Positions 48,263 through 58,541 are shown, numbered from the stretch's first letter. The stretch: DNA of 64,000 bases from Paenibacillus anaericanus (GCF_003994475.1 NZ_RZNY01000009.1:1-64000); one strand, 5' to 3'. The notes: generated by a model not told the origin, from the letters alone. Translations and numbers: made by a program.

Positions 48263-51200
48263 TTACATATAGATTTCTACAATGTTTATAGCCGATGAAC
48301 GCACACGTTCGAACTCATTCCGAATAATCTTTAATCCCCCAGTACGGTAACGATTTGTCGTCTCATCCGTGATTACATCCTGACCATTTATTCTCACACG
48401 ACGTACCTCACTGCCGTTCAAGTGATACACAAATCGAACTGAAGCACCCGCATATTCGAAGTCAAAATGTAGCCCATCTAAACTTTGCGGCAACACAGGA
48501 TCAAGAATCAAATTACCTTCTTCCTGGCGGATACCAAGCGCATTAGAGATCAACTGGTTCATATAGATTCCAGGTCCACTAGAATAAATTTTCCAGCCCC
48601 CCTTCACCGAAACCTTTCCGCTGCGCAATTCATCAAATCTCTCCTGAGCTTCGTACCTGGTGTTGAATTTACCATCAGAGCTACTGAAGTACGCATTACT
48701 TTGTCGTAGCTCGGCATTAGGAACAACATCTTTTATACCAATAGGATTAATTCGCGCAAGTCCACTCCACACTTCATCCTTTTTACCAACCTTAGCCATG
48801 GCTTCAACATACCGAATGTGGGCATGAACATATTGCAGCCCAATCTCACGCCCGAAGTTAGCAGCTTGCTCCGCTCGTTTAAAATGGGTACTTACACCTC
48901 CAGCGTATTGTGCAGGTCGGTTCATTAACCGTACACCGTCTGGACAGAACAGTTGCTCACGAATAATTGCATAATGTGTATTAACTTGTTCAAGTGTCAA
49001 CAATTCACTAATCATACTACGGGTCATCGGTAATAACCGATACTGAATTCCTGTTTCTGTGTCACTTGGATGAACCATCAATTTCGTTTGTTCTGGATTC
49101 TCCATATACAAAAAGCCCGGAATAACTTTACTTTGTAGCATGTAATGGTGGAAATCAGTCTGGATTCCATCAGCGAGACTCCGCAAGCTTGCCGCTGAGG
49201 CAGGATCAACCCTTTCCATTACATGCGAAAATTGGTTCAGCGACTGATAAGTTAGAGCTACAGTCCAGCTACTGACCATAAACTGCTTCAATTGACCATT
49301 AGCTGGTTGAAGGGTATCGTCCCAATCTCCGTCTCCATAGGCAGACAAATGGGTACCATGCAGGAAATGATTTTTGATATATTCGATTTCCTTATGTGCA
49401 TGATCTAATATTGTCGCTGTCTCTGTTGTAAAATCAAACCCTTGCTTGCTTGTATAGGGAACTTGCTCATCCAAAATGCTATAGTCGCTTGTTACCTTCA
49501 AATAATCGCCAAGTACTTTCAGCGGCCAAACAATAATATCGCCATGGCTCTCTTCCTGTTGAACCCTCGTATATTTATCGAACATGAACCACTGTGGCCA
49601 ATTGCCATTATCCTCGAATTGATGAGAATATATCATTAGTATTATAGCTCGTACCTGATCATATTTCTGAGTTGCCATGAAGTATTCGACAGGTCCTTGG
49701 CAGACATCGCGTGTTCCCCAAGCCGCACCGCCATATTGCTCCAGACCGTGTGGAACTGAGTAATGGACTAGCATATTATGCGTATACCACCATGCGATTC
49801 CGTTCACCTTAAACAGTTCAGCTTCAGTTCCGCTCCCTGCTGACAAATGAAATCCATTCATTACAGACCGGAAATATTCTCGATAACGCTCAATTTCTTC
49901 ATCTTGCTGTCTCGTCACTAATGGTAGATCCCCACCATTAATCAATCCTTGAATAGTCATCATCCATTCACTGCTGGCAGATAACTCCATTACAGTAATT
50001 GATGCCTCACCTGGATTGACGTAGCTTACAAGTTTTCGTTCATCTGCAATCTTCATATTCGCACCCGTCAGATGAATTCGATACTCTAACTCTGGATAAA
50101 CTTCTGCACTTAATGTTGCAGAGTCGGCATGAAATGATAGATATTCACCATGATCACACATGTGATATGGAGTATCATATTCATTAACATTCATTATTAC
50201 CTGATTCGTCACTAGGAATCTATATGCTTTATTTTGCTCCGAGCGTACAATTAACCGTATTTCTGGTGAATCTACTGTCGTGAAGTTAGTAATAATCAAA
50301 AGGTCATCCTGCGTTTTATAATACCATCGCACGTAGTTGAAACCCATTTCAAAAAGAGATGGCATCGTCAATAGTCGATAAGTTCCCTCTATTTCCACAT
50401 AGATCCGTTGGCCCGATGTTTTGGGCACGTTAAGCGCATTTCTCGCATTGGTTGTCATTTTATTGAAATTGGTATTCCCAACAACAATCTGAGAGTTAAA
50501 GATACCGTACATATATGAAGTTGTTGTTATGACAGGGTTATTCAGGCTCACATTTTCGCCGCTCATTAAAATATGTCCATGAGGACGCTCAACGCATAGC
50601 TCTTTTTCTTTTAGAACGACATGTTCATAGCGATCCGTAAAGAAAGCAAGTAACTTGCCCCCTTCCACTTCCTCTTGATTACGTTTAGGGAACAAACGGT
50701 TGATTTCAACTTCAGTCAAATCTTCTGTTTGCAGGGGAGCACCTATTGAAGGTAATGAAGCAACCTTTTCTAGAAGCGTTCCTCCTTCGAAACTAAGTTT
50801 TTCGATAGCTTTATAGGCCTGAAGCACTTCATCATTGAACTCAAGTGAAGATATATTCGTAGAATGGTCATTCTTATATAGTCCGTAGAATACGAACCTA
50901 GCTTCTCCATCAAGTTGGATACGTTCTGACTGTAATGCCGTATATGCAAATTCATACTGATAGATTTCATTAGCGAGTGAATCTTGAGTTAAGCACTCCG
51001 GTTTATTTGTTTCTTTATACGACAAACCATAGAATTGAAAGCCATCTGTCGAATATCCTACAGCTCTAGTTAAAGATCCTTGTTGAATGTATGGGAATAT
51101 TCCGCCTTGTGGCTGATTTTGCCGGGAGCAAACGACGTATCCAATGCGCTGATCTTCAAAAACACTATGATCTATATATTGAGATAAATAAGCTTCGTTA

Positions 51201-51607
51201 CTACGAACAGCACTTACATTAGCGATCCCGATATCTTGTCCATAAATTAAGTCAACCTGTCTTTGACGCCCCTCAACTCTAACATCCCAGAACCACGCAC
51301 CCTGCTCTACCAGCGTGAACATGACTTGATAACGGATCGTTGCTACTTCTCCTTCAAATACAAGTCGGTTATCTAGCTTACGTACTCTGCTTTGAGAGTT
51401 CACCCCAAGCAATGGAAAGGCTTTAATTCCCTCTATATCATGTATTCTTAGATAAATATTATTTAGAGATCCATCTATTGAATTCGATAACCATTGATTG
51501 ATCATCGTTCCACCATAATTAGCTTGATACAAATCTCCACTTGGTAGAAATTCAAAAGTTAGACTTCCTGCTTCCAATGTAAGCAAATCGTCATTTTTTG
51601 TTGCCAT
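48263..51607 (-). CDS. GH94 phosphorylase resembling 1,2-beta-oligoglucan phosphorylase (SOGP)
   Basis: Protein of 1114 residues, much longer than disaccharide phosphorylases and close to the length of Listeria SOGP (Lin1839). An extended N-terminal beta region (1-600) precedes the (alpha/alpha)6 domain with AAWGTRDVCQGPVEYF, NGNWPQWFMFDKYTRVQQEE, the acid motif YGDGDWDDTLQP and YVHAHIRYVEAMAK. Cytoplasmic. Expected reaction is phosphorolysis of sophoro-oligosaccharides to glucose-1-phosphate. It sits 57 bases after a GH3 beta-glucosidase, the same pairing as Listeria Lin1839-Lin1840. Linkage is inferred from this likeness. Confidence 0.82.
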   Translation of the reverse strand: MATKNDDLLTLEAGSLTFEFLPSGDLYQANYGGTMINQWLSNSIDGSLNNIYLRIHDIEGIKAFPLLGVNSQSRVRKLDNRLVFEGEVATIRYQVMFTLVEQGAWFWDVRVEGRQRQVDLIYGQDIGIANVSAVRSNEAYLSQYIDHSVFEDQRIGYVVCSRQNQPQGGIFPYIQQGSLTRAVGYSTDGFQFYGLSYKETNKPECLTQDSLANEIYQYEFAYTALQSERIQLDGEARFVFYGLYKNDHSTNISSLEFNDEVLQAYKAIEKLSFEGGTLLEKVASLPSIGAPLQTEDLTEVEINRLFPKRNQEEVEGGKLLAFFTDRYEHVVLKEKELCVERPHGHILMSGENVSLNNPVITTTSYMYGIFNSQIVVGNTNFNKMTTNARNALNVPKTSGQRIYVEIEGTYRLLTMPSLFEMGFNYVRWYYKTQDDLLIITNFTTVDSPEIRLIVRSEQNKAYRFLVTNQVIMNVNEYDTPYHMCDHGEYLSFHADSATLSAEVYPELEYRIHLTGANMKIADERKLVSYVNPGEASITVMELSASSEWMMTIQGLINGGDLPLVTRQQDEEIERYREYFRSVMNGFHLSAGSGTEAELFKVNGIAWWYTHNMLVHYSVPHGLEQYGGAAWGTRDVCQGPVEYFMATQKYDQVRAIILMIYSHQFEDNGNWPQWFMFDKYTRVQQEESHGDIIVWPLKVLGDYLKVTSDYSILDEQVPYTSKQGFDFTTETATILDHAHKEIEYIKNHFLHGTHLSAYGDGDWDDTLQPANGQLKQFMVSSWTVALTYQSLNQFSHVMERVDPASAASLRSLADGIQTDFHHYMLQSKVIPGFLYMENPEQTKLMVHPSDTETGIQYRLLPMTRSMISELLTLEQVNTHYAIIREQLFCPDGVRLMNRPAQYAGGVSTHFKRAEQAANFGREIGLQYVHAHIRYVEAMAKVGKKDEVWSGLARINPIGIKDVVPNAELRQSNAYFSSSDGKFNTRYEAQERFDELRSGKVSVKGGWKIYSSGPGIYMNQLISNALGIRQEEGNLILDPVLPQSLDGLHFDFEYAGASVRFVYHLNGSEVRRVRINGQDVITDETTNRYRTGGLKIIRNEFERVRSSAINIVEIYM

Positions 51608-51664
51608 TGTTCTCTCACTCCATTCTCTGTAGGAATCATTCTGTTCTATGTTGTTAAATTTAAT

Positions 51665-53830
51665 TTACTTTATAAGACGAAATCTACGCTCTACCACGTC
51701 TCGACTATTCGCTCCTACAAACACTACAAACTCGCCATCATCACTACTGAAACTCAAATCTGAATGATGGTAACGAAGCTGCTCCTCTGTCAATATGAAG
51801 CTGACCTCCCTGCACTCCCCAGGTTGTAGCATGATTTTGATGAAGGCCTTTAACTCCTTCATTGGTCTAACGACCTCTCCTGTGATGTCACGAATATAGA
51901 GTTGTACCACTTCTTCTCCTGTCATTTTCCCTGTGTTCGTAACCGTAACCGTGACCTGCAATGGTTGTTCTGGCTTCATTACCTTCGCTGACAACTCGAT
52001 CTCACCATATTCGAATTCTGTGTAGCTTAATCCATAACCAAATGGAAATAGAGGCTCATTCGGAATATCTAAGTACTGCGATGCATAACGATTATCTGGT
52101 TCGGACTCTTTCTTTGGACGACCCGTATTATAGTGGTTATAATATACAGGAATTTGTCCTACCGCATGCGGGAATGACATCGATAACCTTCCTGATGGAT
52201 TGACCTCACCATATAAAATATCTGTGATTGCACTTGCCCCTTCACCTCCAGGGAACCAAGCTTCGAGAACTGCATCTACTTGATCATGTACACCATGAAG
52301 ATCTAGCGGGCGTCCGTTAAACAAGATAGCCACCATGGGCTTATCCAACGTTTTTAGGTGAGTGATCAACTTAAGCTGTGCCGCCGGTAAAGTAATGTCA
52401 GCACGACTTCCCCCTTCCCCGCTCATATGTGTGCTCTCACCCAACGCAAGAACGATTACATCCGATTGATATGCGACTTTTATTGCCTCTTGAATTTGTA
52501 CGTCTGTAATCGTATCGATCCCCGAACCTTCCGCCAAGACTACATTCGAGGCTGAAATCTTCTCCTGAATTGCCTGATTCAGTGGCGTAACATTACATCC
52601 AGCACCTATCCAAGACCATGGACCGAGAATATCCGTGCTCTGCGCGAATGGACCAATTAAAGCGATTTTTAGTTCTGCTTGAAGTGGAAGAACACCTGTA
52701 TTTTTAAGAAGAACACAAGATTTTGATGCAAGTTCACGTGAGATTGCTCTATGTTCATCGCAATATACGACCTCTCGTTCTGCTTCTGGATCAGCTCCAC
52801 GTAACGGATTCTCGAATAGTCCCAACTTATTTTTCAAGTTCAATATACGAAGTACTGCTTCGTTTATTAAACACTCATCTACTTTACCGCTTCTTATCAG
52901 TTCCGGCAGATGCTTCACATAACAAGAGGTCATCATCTCAACATCTATACCTGCTTGGACCGCTAAATAAGCCGCTTCCCCTTCATCCTCGGCAACTCCG
53001 TGAGCAATGAGTTCAATCACTGCTCCCCAATCGGAGATGATTACCCCATCAAATTCCCACTCTGTTCGTAACAGGTCTCGCATGAGAGCTCGATTCCCTG
53101 TAGCTGGAGAACCATGGACGGTATTAAATGAGGTCATCACTAACTCACAGCCTTCATCCAAGGCAGCTTTATATGCAGGTAAGTAATACTCTCTCAATCG
53201 TCGCTCCGATAGATCGACCGTATTATATTCACGTCCACCTTCACCAGCACCATAAGCTGCAAAATGCTTCACACATGCAGCCACGCGGTTGACATCATTC
53301 TTTAAATCTTCTCCTTGGAATCCACGCACAAATGCACGAGCAAATATACTATTCAAATAGGTGTCTTCTCCCGTTGATTCCATCACGCGTCCCCATCGCG
53401 GATCACGAACAAGATCAACCATCGGCGCAAATGTAACATGTAGTCCAGATACCGCGGCTTCCTTGGCAGCAACAGCAGCACTTTGTTCAGCAAGGTCCAG
53501 ATCCCATGAACAACCGATAGCTAGAGGGATGGGAAAAATAGTCTTATAGCCATGTATGATATCCGCCATAAAGATCATGGGAATACCTAATCTGTCATTC
53601 TTTAGATGAGTTTGTTGTACCTGAATCACTTTTGCTGCCCCGCTAAGTCCTAGTACAGAACCAACTTGATTCACCGTTTCTGCCGTGATCCCAAGCGACT
53701 TCATCGGTCCTGTAATCTGACCATCCTCTTCTGACCCTTCAAAAAAGGTCACTACCAGTTGCAGCATTTGTGCTATTTTTTCTTCCAGCGTCATCTGTTC
53801 TAGTAATTCTGTTAATTGTTTATGCTCCAC
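51665..53830 (-). CDS. GH3 beta-glucosidase, GTG start
   Basis: Protein of 721 residues. GTG at 53830 is preferred, with AGAGG 9 bases upstream; an ATG at 53839 abuts the site. GH3 N-terminal barrel (LEEKIAQML, FAPMVDLVRDPRWGRVMEST, CVKHFAAYGAGEGGREYNT) with nucleophile Asp in GVIISDWGAVIELIAHG. The alpha/beta sandwich has LGESTHMSGEGGSRADI, and a fibronectin-III-like end follows. No signal peptide, so it acts on imported oligosaccharides, probably sophorose or other beta-glucosides left by the GH94 enzyme in the same operon. Confidence 0.93.
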   Translation of the reverse strand: MEHKQLTELLEQMTLEEKIAQMLQLVVTFFEGSEEDGQITGPMKSLGITAETVNQVGSVLGLSGAAKVIQVQQTHLKNDRLGIPMIFMADIIHGYKTIFPIPLAIGCSWDLDLAEQSAAVAAKEAAVSGLHVTFAPMVDLVRDPRWGRVMESTGEDTYLNSIFARAFVRGFQGEDLKNDVNRVAACVKHFAAYGAGEGGREYNTVDLSERRLREYYLPAYKAALDEGCELVMTSFNTVHGSPATGNRALMRDLLRTEWEFDGVIISDWGAVIELIAHGVAEDEGEAAYLAVQAGIDVEMMTSCYVKHLPELIRSGKVDECLINEAVLRILNLKNKLGLFENPLRGADPEAEREVVYCDEHRAISRELASKSCVLLKNTGVLPLQAELKIALIGPFAQSTDILGPWSWIGAGCNVTPLNQAIQEKISASNVVLAEGSGIDTITDVQIQEAIKVAYQSDVIVLALGESTHMSGEGGSRADITLPAAQLKLITHLKTLDKPMVAILFNGRPLDLHGVHDQVDAVLEAWFPGGEGASAITDILYGEVNPSGRLSMSFPHAVGQIPVYYNHYNTGRPKKESEPDNRYASQYLDIPNEPLFPFGYGLSYTEFEYGEIELSAKVMKPEQPLQVTVTVTNTGKMTGEEVVQLYIRDITGEVVRPMKELKAFIKIMLQPGECREVSFILTEEQLRYHHSDLSFSSDDGEFVVFVGANSRDVVERRFRLIK

Positions 53831-53898
53831 TAATATCATCCTCTGTTCATGTCATCTACTTCTCATCATCCATCCATAAAACTTCGTAAATCACGACT

Positions 53899-53916
53899 TT
53901 ACGAAACGTTTCGCAA
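53899..53916. promoter_or_regulatory. LacI-type operator before GH3-GH94 operon
   Basis: TTACGAAACGTTTCGCAA with perfect 12-base core CGAAACGTTTCG, 69 bases upstream of the GH3 start. Related in arms to the sites at 46766 and 46953. It overlaps no coding sequence; the esterase stop codon is at 53922. Confidence 0.7.
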
Positions 53917-53921
53917 CATCA

Positions 53922-54695
53922 CTATAAATTAGTTTCGATGGGTAGCCAATTTAATACACTTTGTATCTTTGGCTCCCAATAATTCCAATCATGTTCACCG
54001 CGCCCATCTTCATAAGCCACTTCTATTCCTAGATCAATCGCGCGCTTTCTGAACGCCTGATTATCTTGGTATAAGAAGTCTTCTGTGCCACAGCACTGAT
54101 AAAACATCGGTTTATTTCCCTCATATGCTTTCAATTTATCCATTAAATAAAATAGGTCATTCGTGCTTCCTTCCAATTCAGACACATCACCAAAAATCGC
54201 AATCAATTCATGTGGCTGGAAATTATTAAGCCCATTCATACGACTAACAATATCCAATCCTCCTGATAGACTTGCCGCTGCTGCATAACGTTCTGGGAAG
54301 GAGAGCCCTAACTTAAAGGCCCCATATCCGCCCATGGACATTCCTGCTACAAACGTATCTTCCCTACGGTCAGAGATAGGAAATAAGGCGCGTACAATCT
54401 GGGGTAATTCTTCACTTAGAAAAGTGAAATAGGGTGATCCAAACTTCATATCTGTATAATAGCTGCGACCTACACTAGGCATAACCACAGCAATTCCCTT
54501 TTCTTCAGCATAGCGTTCTATACTAGAATGTCTGATCCAATCGGTATGATCCGCACTTAAGCCATGCAGCAGATATAGGACTGGTAGTTTACCCGATCCA
54601 CTTATCTGTAGCGCAGAATGCTGGGGAATCAAAGCGTTTATACCTATAGATAAACTTAGTGTTTCTGAGTAGAACTGACATTGAATCAAAGCCAA
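53922..54695 (-). CDS. Alpha/beta-hydrolase esterase (tributyrin-esterase/EstA type), TTG start
   Basis: Protein of 257 residues. TTG at 54695 is preferred, with AGGAG 9 bases upstream and the family-typical ALIQCQFYSETLSLS; the ATG at 54704 abuts the site. Catalytic Ser in VAGMSMGGYGAFKLG, Asp in QCCGTEDFLYQDNQ, His in GRGEHDWNYWE. The oxyanion region is LYLLHGLSADHTDW. Cytoplasmic. Related enzymes remove acyl groups from sugars. It follows two sugar permease genes, so deacylation of imported oligosaccharides is plausible. Confidence 0.88.
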   Translation of the reverse strand: MALIQCQFYSETLSLSIGINALIPQHSALQISGSGKLPVLYLLHGLSADHTDWIRHSSIERYAEEKGIAVVMPSVGRSYYTDMKFGSPYFTFLSEELPQIVRALFPISDRREDTFVAGMSMGGYGAFKLGLSFPERYAAAASLSGGLDIVSRMNGLNNFQPHELIAIFGDVSELEGSTNDLFYLMDKLKAYEGNKPMFYQCCGTEDFLYQDNQAFRKRAIDLGIEVAYEDGRGEHDWNYWEPKIQSVLNWLPIETNL

Positions 54696-54748
54696 CCCTT
54701 TCATCTCCTATACAAATACATTCAGTGTATTATTTTATTTTCTGGTTA

Positions 54749-55621
54749 TCATTCTTTTACAGCTCCAACAACAACACCCGTGACAAAATAACGCTGTAGA
54801 AAAGGATATACAATGAGTATAGGCAAGGCACTAATAAAAATTTGTGATGCCCGAATGGTTCGCTGAGATTTGTTAGCAATGGCATCCGGATCTATCTTGG
54901 TTATATCTCCTTGAACGATTATCGTTTGCATGAAACTAGCCAGTGGAAGCTTCGCAGCATCTTTGATATAAATAATTCCGTCAAAATATGCATTCCAATG
55001 CCCTACCATTAAAAATAAAGAAACGGTTGCAACAACCGGTAATGAGACTGGTAAGTAAATACTAACGAAAGTTCGGAAATGACCCGCTCCGTCAATAAAA
55101 GCTGCTTCCTCAAGGTCTTTAGGCACAGTACGGAAAAAGTTTAGCAGAAGAATAATATTAAAGACGGCAATGACTCCCGGAAGAATGAGCGCCATCAAGG
55201 TATTCATCAATCCAAGCTTCAAAACAAGTAAATATCCAGGTATTAACCCCCCGCTGAACAGCATCGTAACGACAAAATACCAAAGATAAATATTACGAGC
55301 CCGAAAAACATGGGTTTCTTTAGAGAGTGCATAAGCGGCAACCGTATTCAATACCAGTGCTAGTGCCGTACCCAGCACGGTTCGTTCTACCGATACCCAT
55401 AGAGAGGATACAAAGTTGGCATTCTTAAGTGTTTTGGCATAGGCTTGCCAAGTAAAGTCGACCGGCCAAAACGATACTAATCCTGCATTAGCAGGTGCAG
55501 ATGCACTTAACGAAACCATTAAAAGGTGATACATAGGAAGTAAACACAGTATAGCTATCAGCATCAAAAACACATTGTTAAATATACTGAATATTCGATA
55601 AGGCAGTGTTTTGTGGTACAT
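54749..55621 (-). CDS. Carbohydrate ABC transporter permease, LplC/YtcP type
   Basis: Protein of 290 residues with six membrane segments, N-terminal LPYRIFSIFNNVFLMLIAIL and EAA loop DLEEAAFIDGAGHFRTFVSI. C-terminal motif PFLQRYFVTGVVVGAVKE is standard for this group. It is 15 bases after the LplB-type permease and 53 bases before the esterase. The matching binding protein is probably the lipoprotein at 60258, encoded on the other side of the two-component system. Confidence 0.93.
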   Translation of the reverse strand: MYHKTLPYRIFSIFNNVFLMLIAILCLLPMYHLLMVSLSASAPANAGLVSFWPVDFTWQAYAKTLKNANFVSSLWVSVERTVLGTALALVLNTVAAYALSKETHVFRARNIYLWYFVVTMLFSGGLIPGYLLVLKLGLMNTLMALILPGVIAVFNIILLLNFFRTVPKDLEEAAFIDGAGHFRTFVSIYLPVSLPVVATVSLFLMVGHWNAYFDGIIYIKDAAKLPLASFMQTIIVQGDITKIDPDAIANKSQRTIRASQIFISALPILIVYPFLQRYFVTGVVVGAVKE

Positions 55622-55636
55622 AAGTGATCATCCTTT

Positions 55637-56587
55637 CTAGAAGATTCGGTATCCGGCAAATTTATAAGCGAGTCGATACGATACAACGATTAAAATTAAA
55701 CTAATCATAGATTTGAACAGATTGACTGCGGTGGCAAAGCTGAATTGTCCACTAAGCAAGCCTTCTCTGTACACGAAGGTATCAATAATATCTCCTTGCT
55801 GATAAATCAAAGGACTATATAAGTTAAATATTTGGTCAAAATTGGCATTCAACACATTTCCGAGTGCTAGGGTTGCAATGACGATTGCGATCGGTATAAG
55901 TGAAGGGATGGTAATATACATCGTTTGCTTGAAGCGGCCCCCACCATCGACTTCCGCAGCCTCGTATAGTGCTGGGTTAATCCCGGAAAGTGCTGCTAGA
56001 AAGATGATCGTATTAAACCCAAATTCCTTCCACACATCACTGACAATGATCGTAAATCGGAACCAATTCCCATCTCCTAAGAAGAAAATAGGTTTAATAC
56101 CAAACACACCCGATATAAATTGATTGACGAGACCCGTTTGGGCAAGCATATCAATCAAAATTCCTGAAAGAGTTACCCATGATAGAAAGTGGGGCAAATA
56201 AACAAGCGTTTGGATGGATCTTTTAAGTCCCATGATCCGTACTTCGTTCAGCAATAATGCAAAAATGAAAGGAATGATTAAGTTCATAATCATCTTGGTA
56301 CAGGCAAAGAACAGGGTATTCCATGTAATCTGTATGAAATAATCATTTTCCAACATGTAGCGAAAATGCTTCAAGCCAACCCATGGAGAACCAGTCATCC
56401 CCAATGCGGGCTTGTAATCTTGAAACGCCATAATGACCCCTGTCATAGGAATATAAGAAAAAATAAAAACAAGTATAGCCGCTGGCAGCACCATGAAATG
56501 CAGAATCCATGGTTGCTTATAATTTCTTTTTCTCTTTATGCGTTTGGTAGTTACTAAGTCTACCTGTTCTACAGCATTTGCTTCCAT
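55637..56587 (-). CDS. Carbohydrate ABC transporter permease, LplB/YteP type
   Basis: Protein of 316 residues from the ATG at 56587, with GGGGAGAGGG just upstream; a codon at 56653 is unsupported. Six membrane segments, with FSYIPMTGVIMAFQDYKPAL typical of LplB proteins and EAA loop ALYEAAEVDGGGRFKQTMYI. Divergent from the YesM-type kinase across 144 bases. First gene of a permease-permease-esterase operon. No ATPase gene nearby. Confidence 0.93.
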   Translation of the reverse strand: MEANAVEQVDLVTTKRIKRKRNYKQPWILHFMVLPAAILVFIFSYIPMTGVIMAFQDYKPALGMTGSPWVGLKHFRYMLENDYFIQITWNTLFFACTKMIMNLIIPFIFALLLNEVRIMGLKRSIQTLVYLPHFLSWVTLSGILIDMLAQTGLVNQFISGVFGIKPIFFLGDGNWFRFTIIVSDVWKEFGFNTIIFLAALSGINPALYEAAEVDGGGRFKQTMYITIPSLIPIAIVIATLALGNVLNANFDQIFNLYSPLIYQQGDIIDTFVYREGLLSGQFSFATAVNLFKSMISLILIVVSYRLAYKFAGYRIF

Positions 56588-56620
56588 AGCCCTCTCCCCG
56601 TTCAAAAAATTTATTTTGTG

Positions 56621-56654
56621 AGTATCAAGTATCTCTGCTATATATAGTATCAAG
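56621..56654. promoter_or_regulatory. Direct repeat AGTATCAAG in divergent promoter region
   Basis: AGTATCAAG at 56621-56629 and again at 56646-56654, 25 bases apart start to start, between the LplB-type permease and the sensor kinase genes. Direct repeats at about two helical turns suit AraC-type regulators such as the YesN-like response regulator encoded next door. Candidate site only. Confidence 0.4.
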
Positions 56655-56731
56655 CAGTTCTAAACGCTGATATATAACATTGTTAGGATTGATATGGTTT
56701 TATTAGGGTACATTGACCGGAGGAGACAACT

Positions 56732-58513
56732 ATGAAAATTTGGAGAGGGATTACATCTAGCAGAGGAAAACCTCGAAAGAGGTTTAGCCTATTTGCCAAA
56801 ATGAATATTTTGATCATCGTATTATTTGTACCGATTATTATCTTATACACGTACTCTAACGACGTCACATTCGATGTTGTAAGTAAAGAACTGCAGACAT
56901 CTAACACCAAACAACTCACTTTTCTATCCAGTCAAATTGATTCACGAATTAATCAGATGATGGATTTTAGTCTCATCTTCTCAAAGGATCCGAACGTTAG
57001 GAAATTCAACGGATTAAACATCTGGGAAGATCGGTATGATCGGATGCAGACAAGATATGTGATTCAGGAAAAGATGATGCTTCAGGCTGGAGTTGCGGAT
57101 ATTTGGCCTGCCAGATATGCTGTACATTCTCAACAGAACAAAGATGTCCTTTCCAACTACAATAGACCAGCGGGATATGATGAGGATTACTTAAGAGGAA
57201 ATATGAGTGGAAAATGGACGTACGGTGACGGTGGAAACGAGTCTACAGATAAACTAAAAGCCTTTTATTGGTTCTATACTGATTCTTTAGACCAACAAGG
57301 TATGTTAACAGGAAGCAATCTAGTCATTGAAGCTAGCTTTAGTTATGAGAATATTCAAAATATGTTAGATTCATATAAGGCTGGAGGGCAAGGGGATCCG
57401 TTATTTTACCATAAGGGCGACACTCCAATCTTGAACCGCAGTGCCAACAAAGAGCTATCAAGTGAGCTAATCCATTATTTGGATGAGCAATCCCCGGGCA
57501 ACACGACACAACACGTGGTAAACTTAGATGGCAAAAATTATTTAGTAAGCTCTGTTAAGTCCTCCTATCTGGATTGGCATCTAGTTGATATTGTTCCACT
57601 TGATCAAATATTGGGACCTATATCATTCAGCCGTGACTTATTCTATTTATCTATGTTTCTACTCTTTGTTGTTGGTATTTCTGCATCGATATTGCTATAC
57701 CGAAACGTTCAACGTCCAATCAAAAAGCTAATCAAAGGCTTACGACGCGTACAACGTGGAGATTATTCTGTAAGGCTCGATACCAAAGATCACAATGAGT
57801 TTTCATTTCTATTTCATCGGTTTAACGATATGTCCCACCAAATTCAAGATCTAATTGAAAACGTATTCAATGAGAAAATCAGGGCACGTGAAGCTACACT
57901 AAAGCAGCTTCAGGCGCAAATTAACCCACATTTTCTATATAACTGCCTTGGCTATATTATTAATATGGCCCAAATGAAAGATGAGGAAGCCGTTGTATCG
58001 ATGGCTTATAACTTAAGCGCTTACTATCGATATACAACCCGAATGGAACGGGAAACAGCTACCTTGAAAGAAGAAATCCAACTACTAGTCAACTACTTAG
58101 ATATCCAAAAACTTCGTAATGGTAGGATTGAATATATTATCGATATTCCCATGGAAATGTTCACCCAGAATGTACCACGCTTGATGCTACAACCTATTGT
58201 CGAGAACTCCGTCATTCATGGGGTAGGCAAATCTTATACATCAGGAGAAATTCGAATTACGGGTGAGGTATCCGATGGTTGTTGCAGAGTGTTCATCGAT
58301 GACGATGGACCCGGACTTAATCCAGATCAATTATTAGTATTAAATCATAAGATGCGCGAGTCTTTGCAAGAGGAGATGGGTTGTGGCCTCTGGAATACGA
58401 ATCAACGTATCATTCACCAATTCGGAAATAACTCTTATCTATTTTTTAAAGAATCACCTATGGGAGGATTTCGTACAGAGATCGTATGGGAAATACCCAC
58501 AGGTACACAATAA
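56732..58513 (+). CDS. Sensor histidine kinase, YesM type
   Basis: Protein of 593 residues. Membrane segments at about 23-44 and 298-320 enclose an extracellular sensor domain of about 250 residues. A HAMP domain (RPIKKLIKGLRRVQRGDYSV) precedes the YesM-type His_kinase box LKQLQAQINPHFLYNCLGYI, with phospho-His in NPHFLYN. The ATPase domain has MLQPIVENSVIHGVG and a DDDGPGL G1 box. Strong GGAGGAG before the ATG. It pairs with the response regulator 28 bases downstream, and probably senses an extracellular sugar or its binding protein. Confidence 0.95.
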   Translation: MKIWRGITSSRGKPRKRFSLFAKMNILIIVLFVPIIILYTYSNDVTFDVVSKELQTSNTKQLTFLSSQIDSRINQMMDFSLIFSKDPNVRKFNGLNIWEDRYDRMQTRYVIQEKMMLQAGVADIWPARYAVHSQQNKDVLSNYNRPAGYDEDYLRGNMSGKWTYGDGGNESTDKLKAFYWFYTDSLDQQGMLTGSNLVIEASFSYENIQNMLDSYKAGGQGDPLFYHKGDTPILNRSANKELSSELIHYLDEQSPGNTTQHVVNLDGKNYLVSSVKSSYLDWHLVDIVPLDQILGPISFSRDLFYLSMFLLFVVGISASILLYRNVQRPIKKLIKGLRRVQRGDYSVRLDTKDHNEFSFLFHRFNDMSHQIQDLIENVFNEKIRAREATLKQLQAQINPHFLYNCLGYIINMAQMKDEEAVVSMAYNLSAYYRYTTRMERETATLKEEIQLLVNYLDIQKLRNGRIEYIIDIPMEMFTQNVPRLMLQPIVENSVIHGVGKSYTSGEIRITGEVSDGCCRVFIDDDGPGLNPDQLLVLNHKMRESLQEEMGCGLWNTNQRIIHQFGNNSYLFFKESPMGGFRTEIVWEIPTGTQ

Positions 58514-58541
58514 ACTAAATATCTAAGGGAGACACACAACA

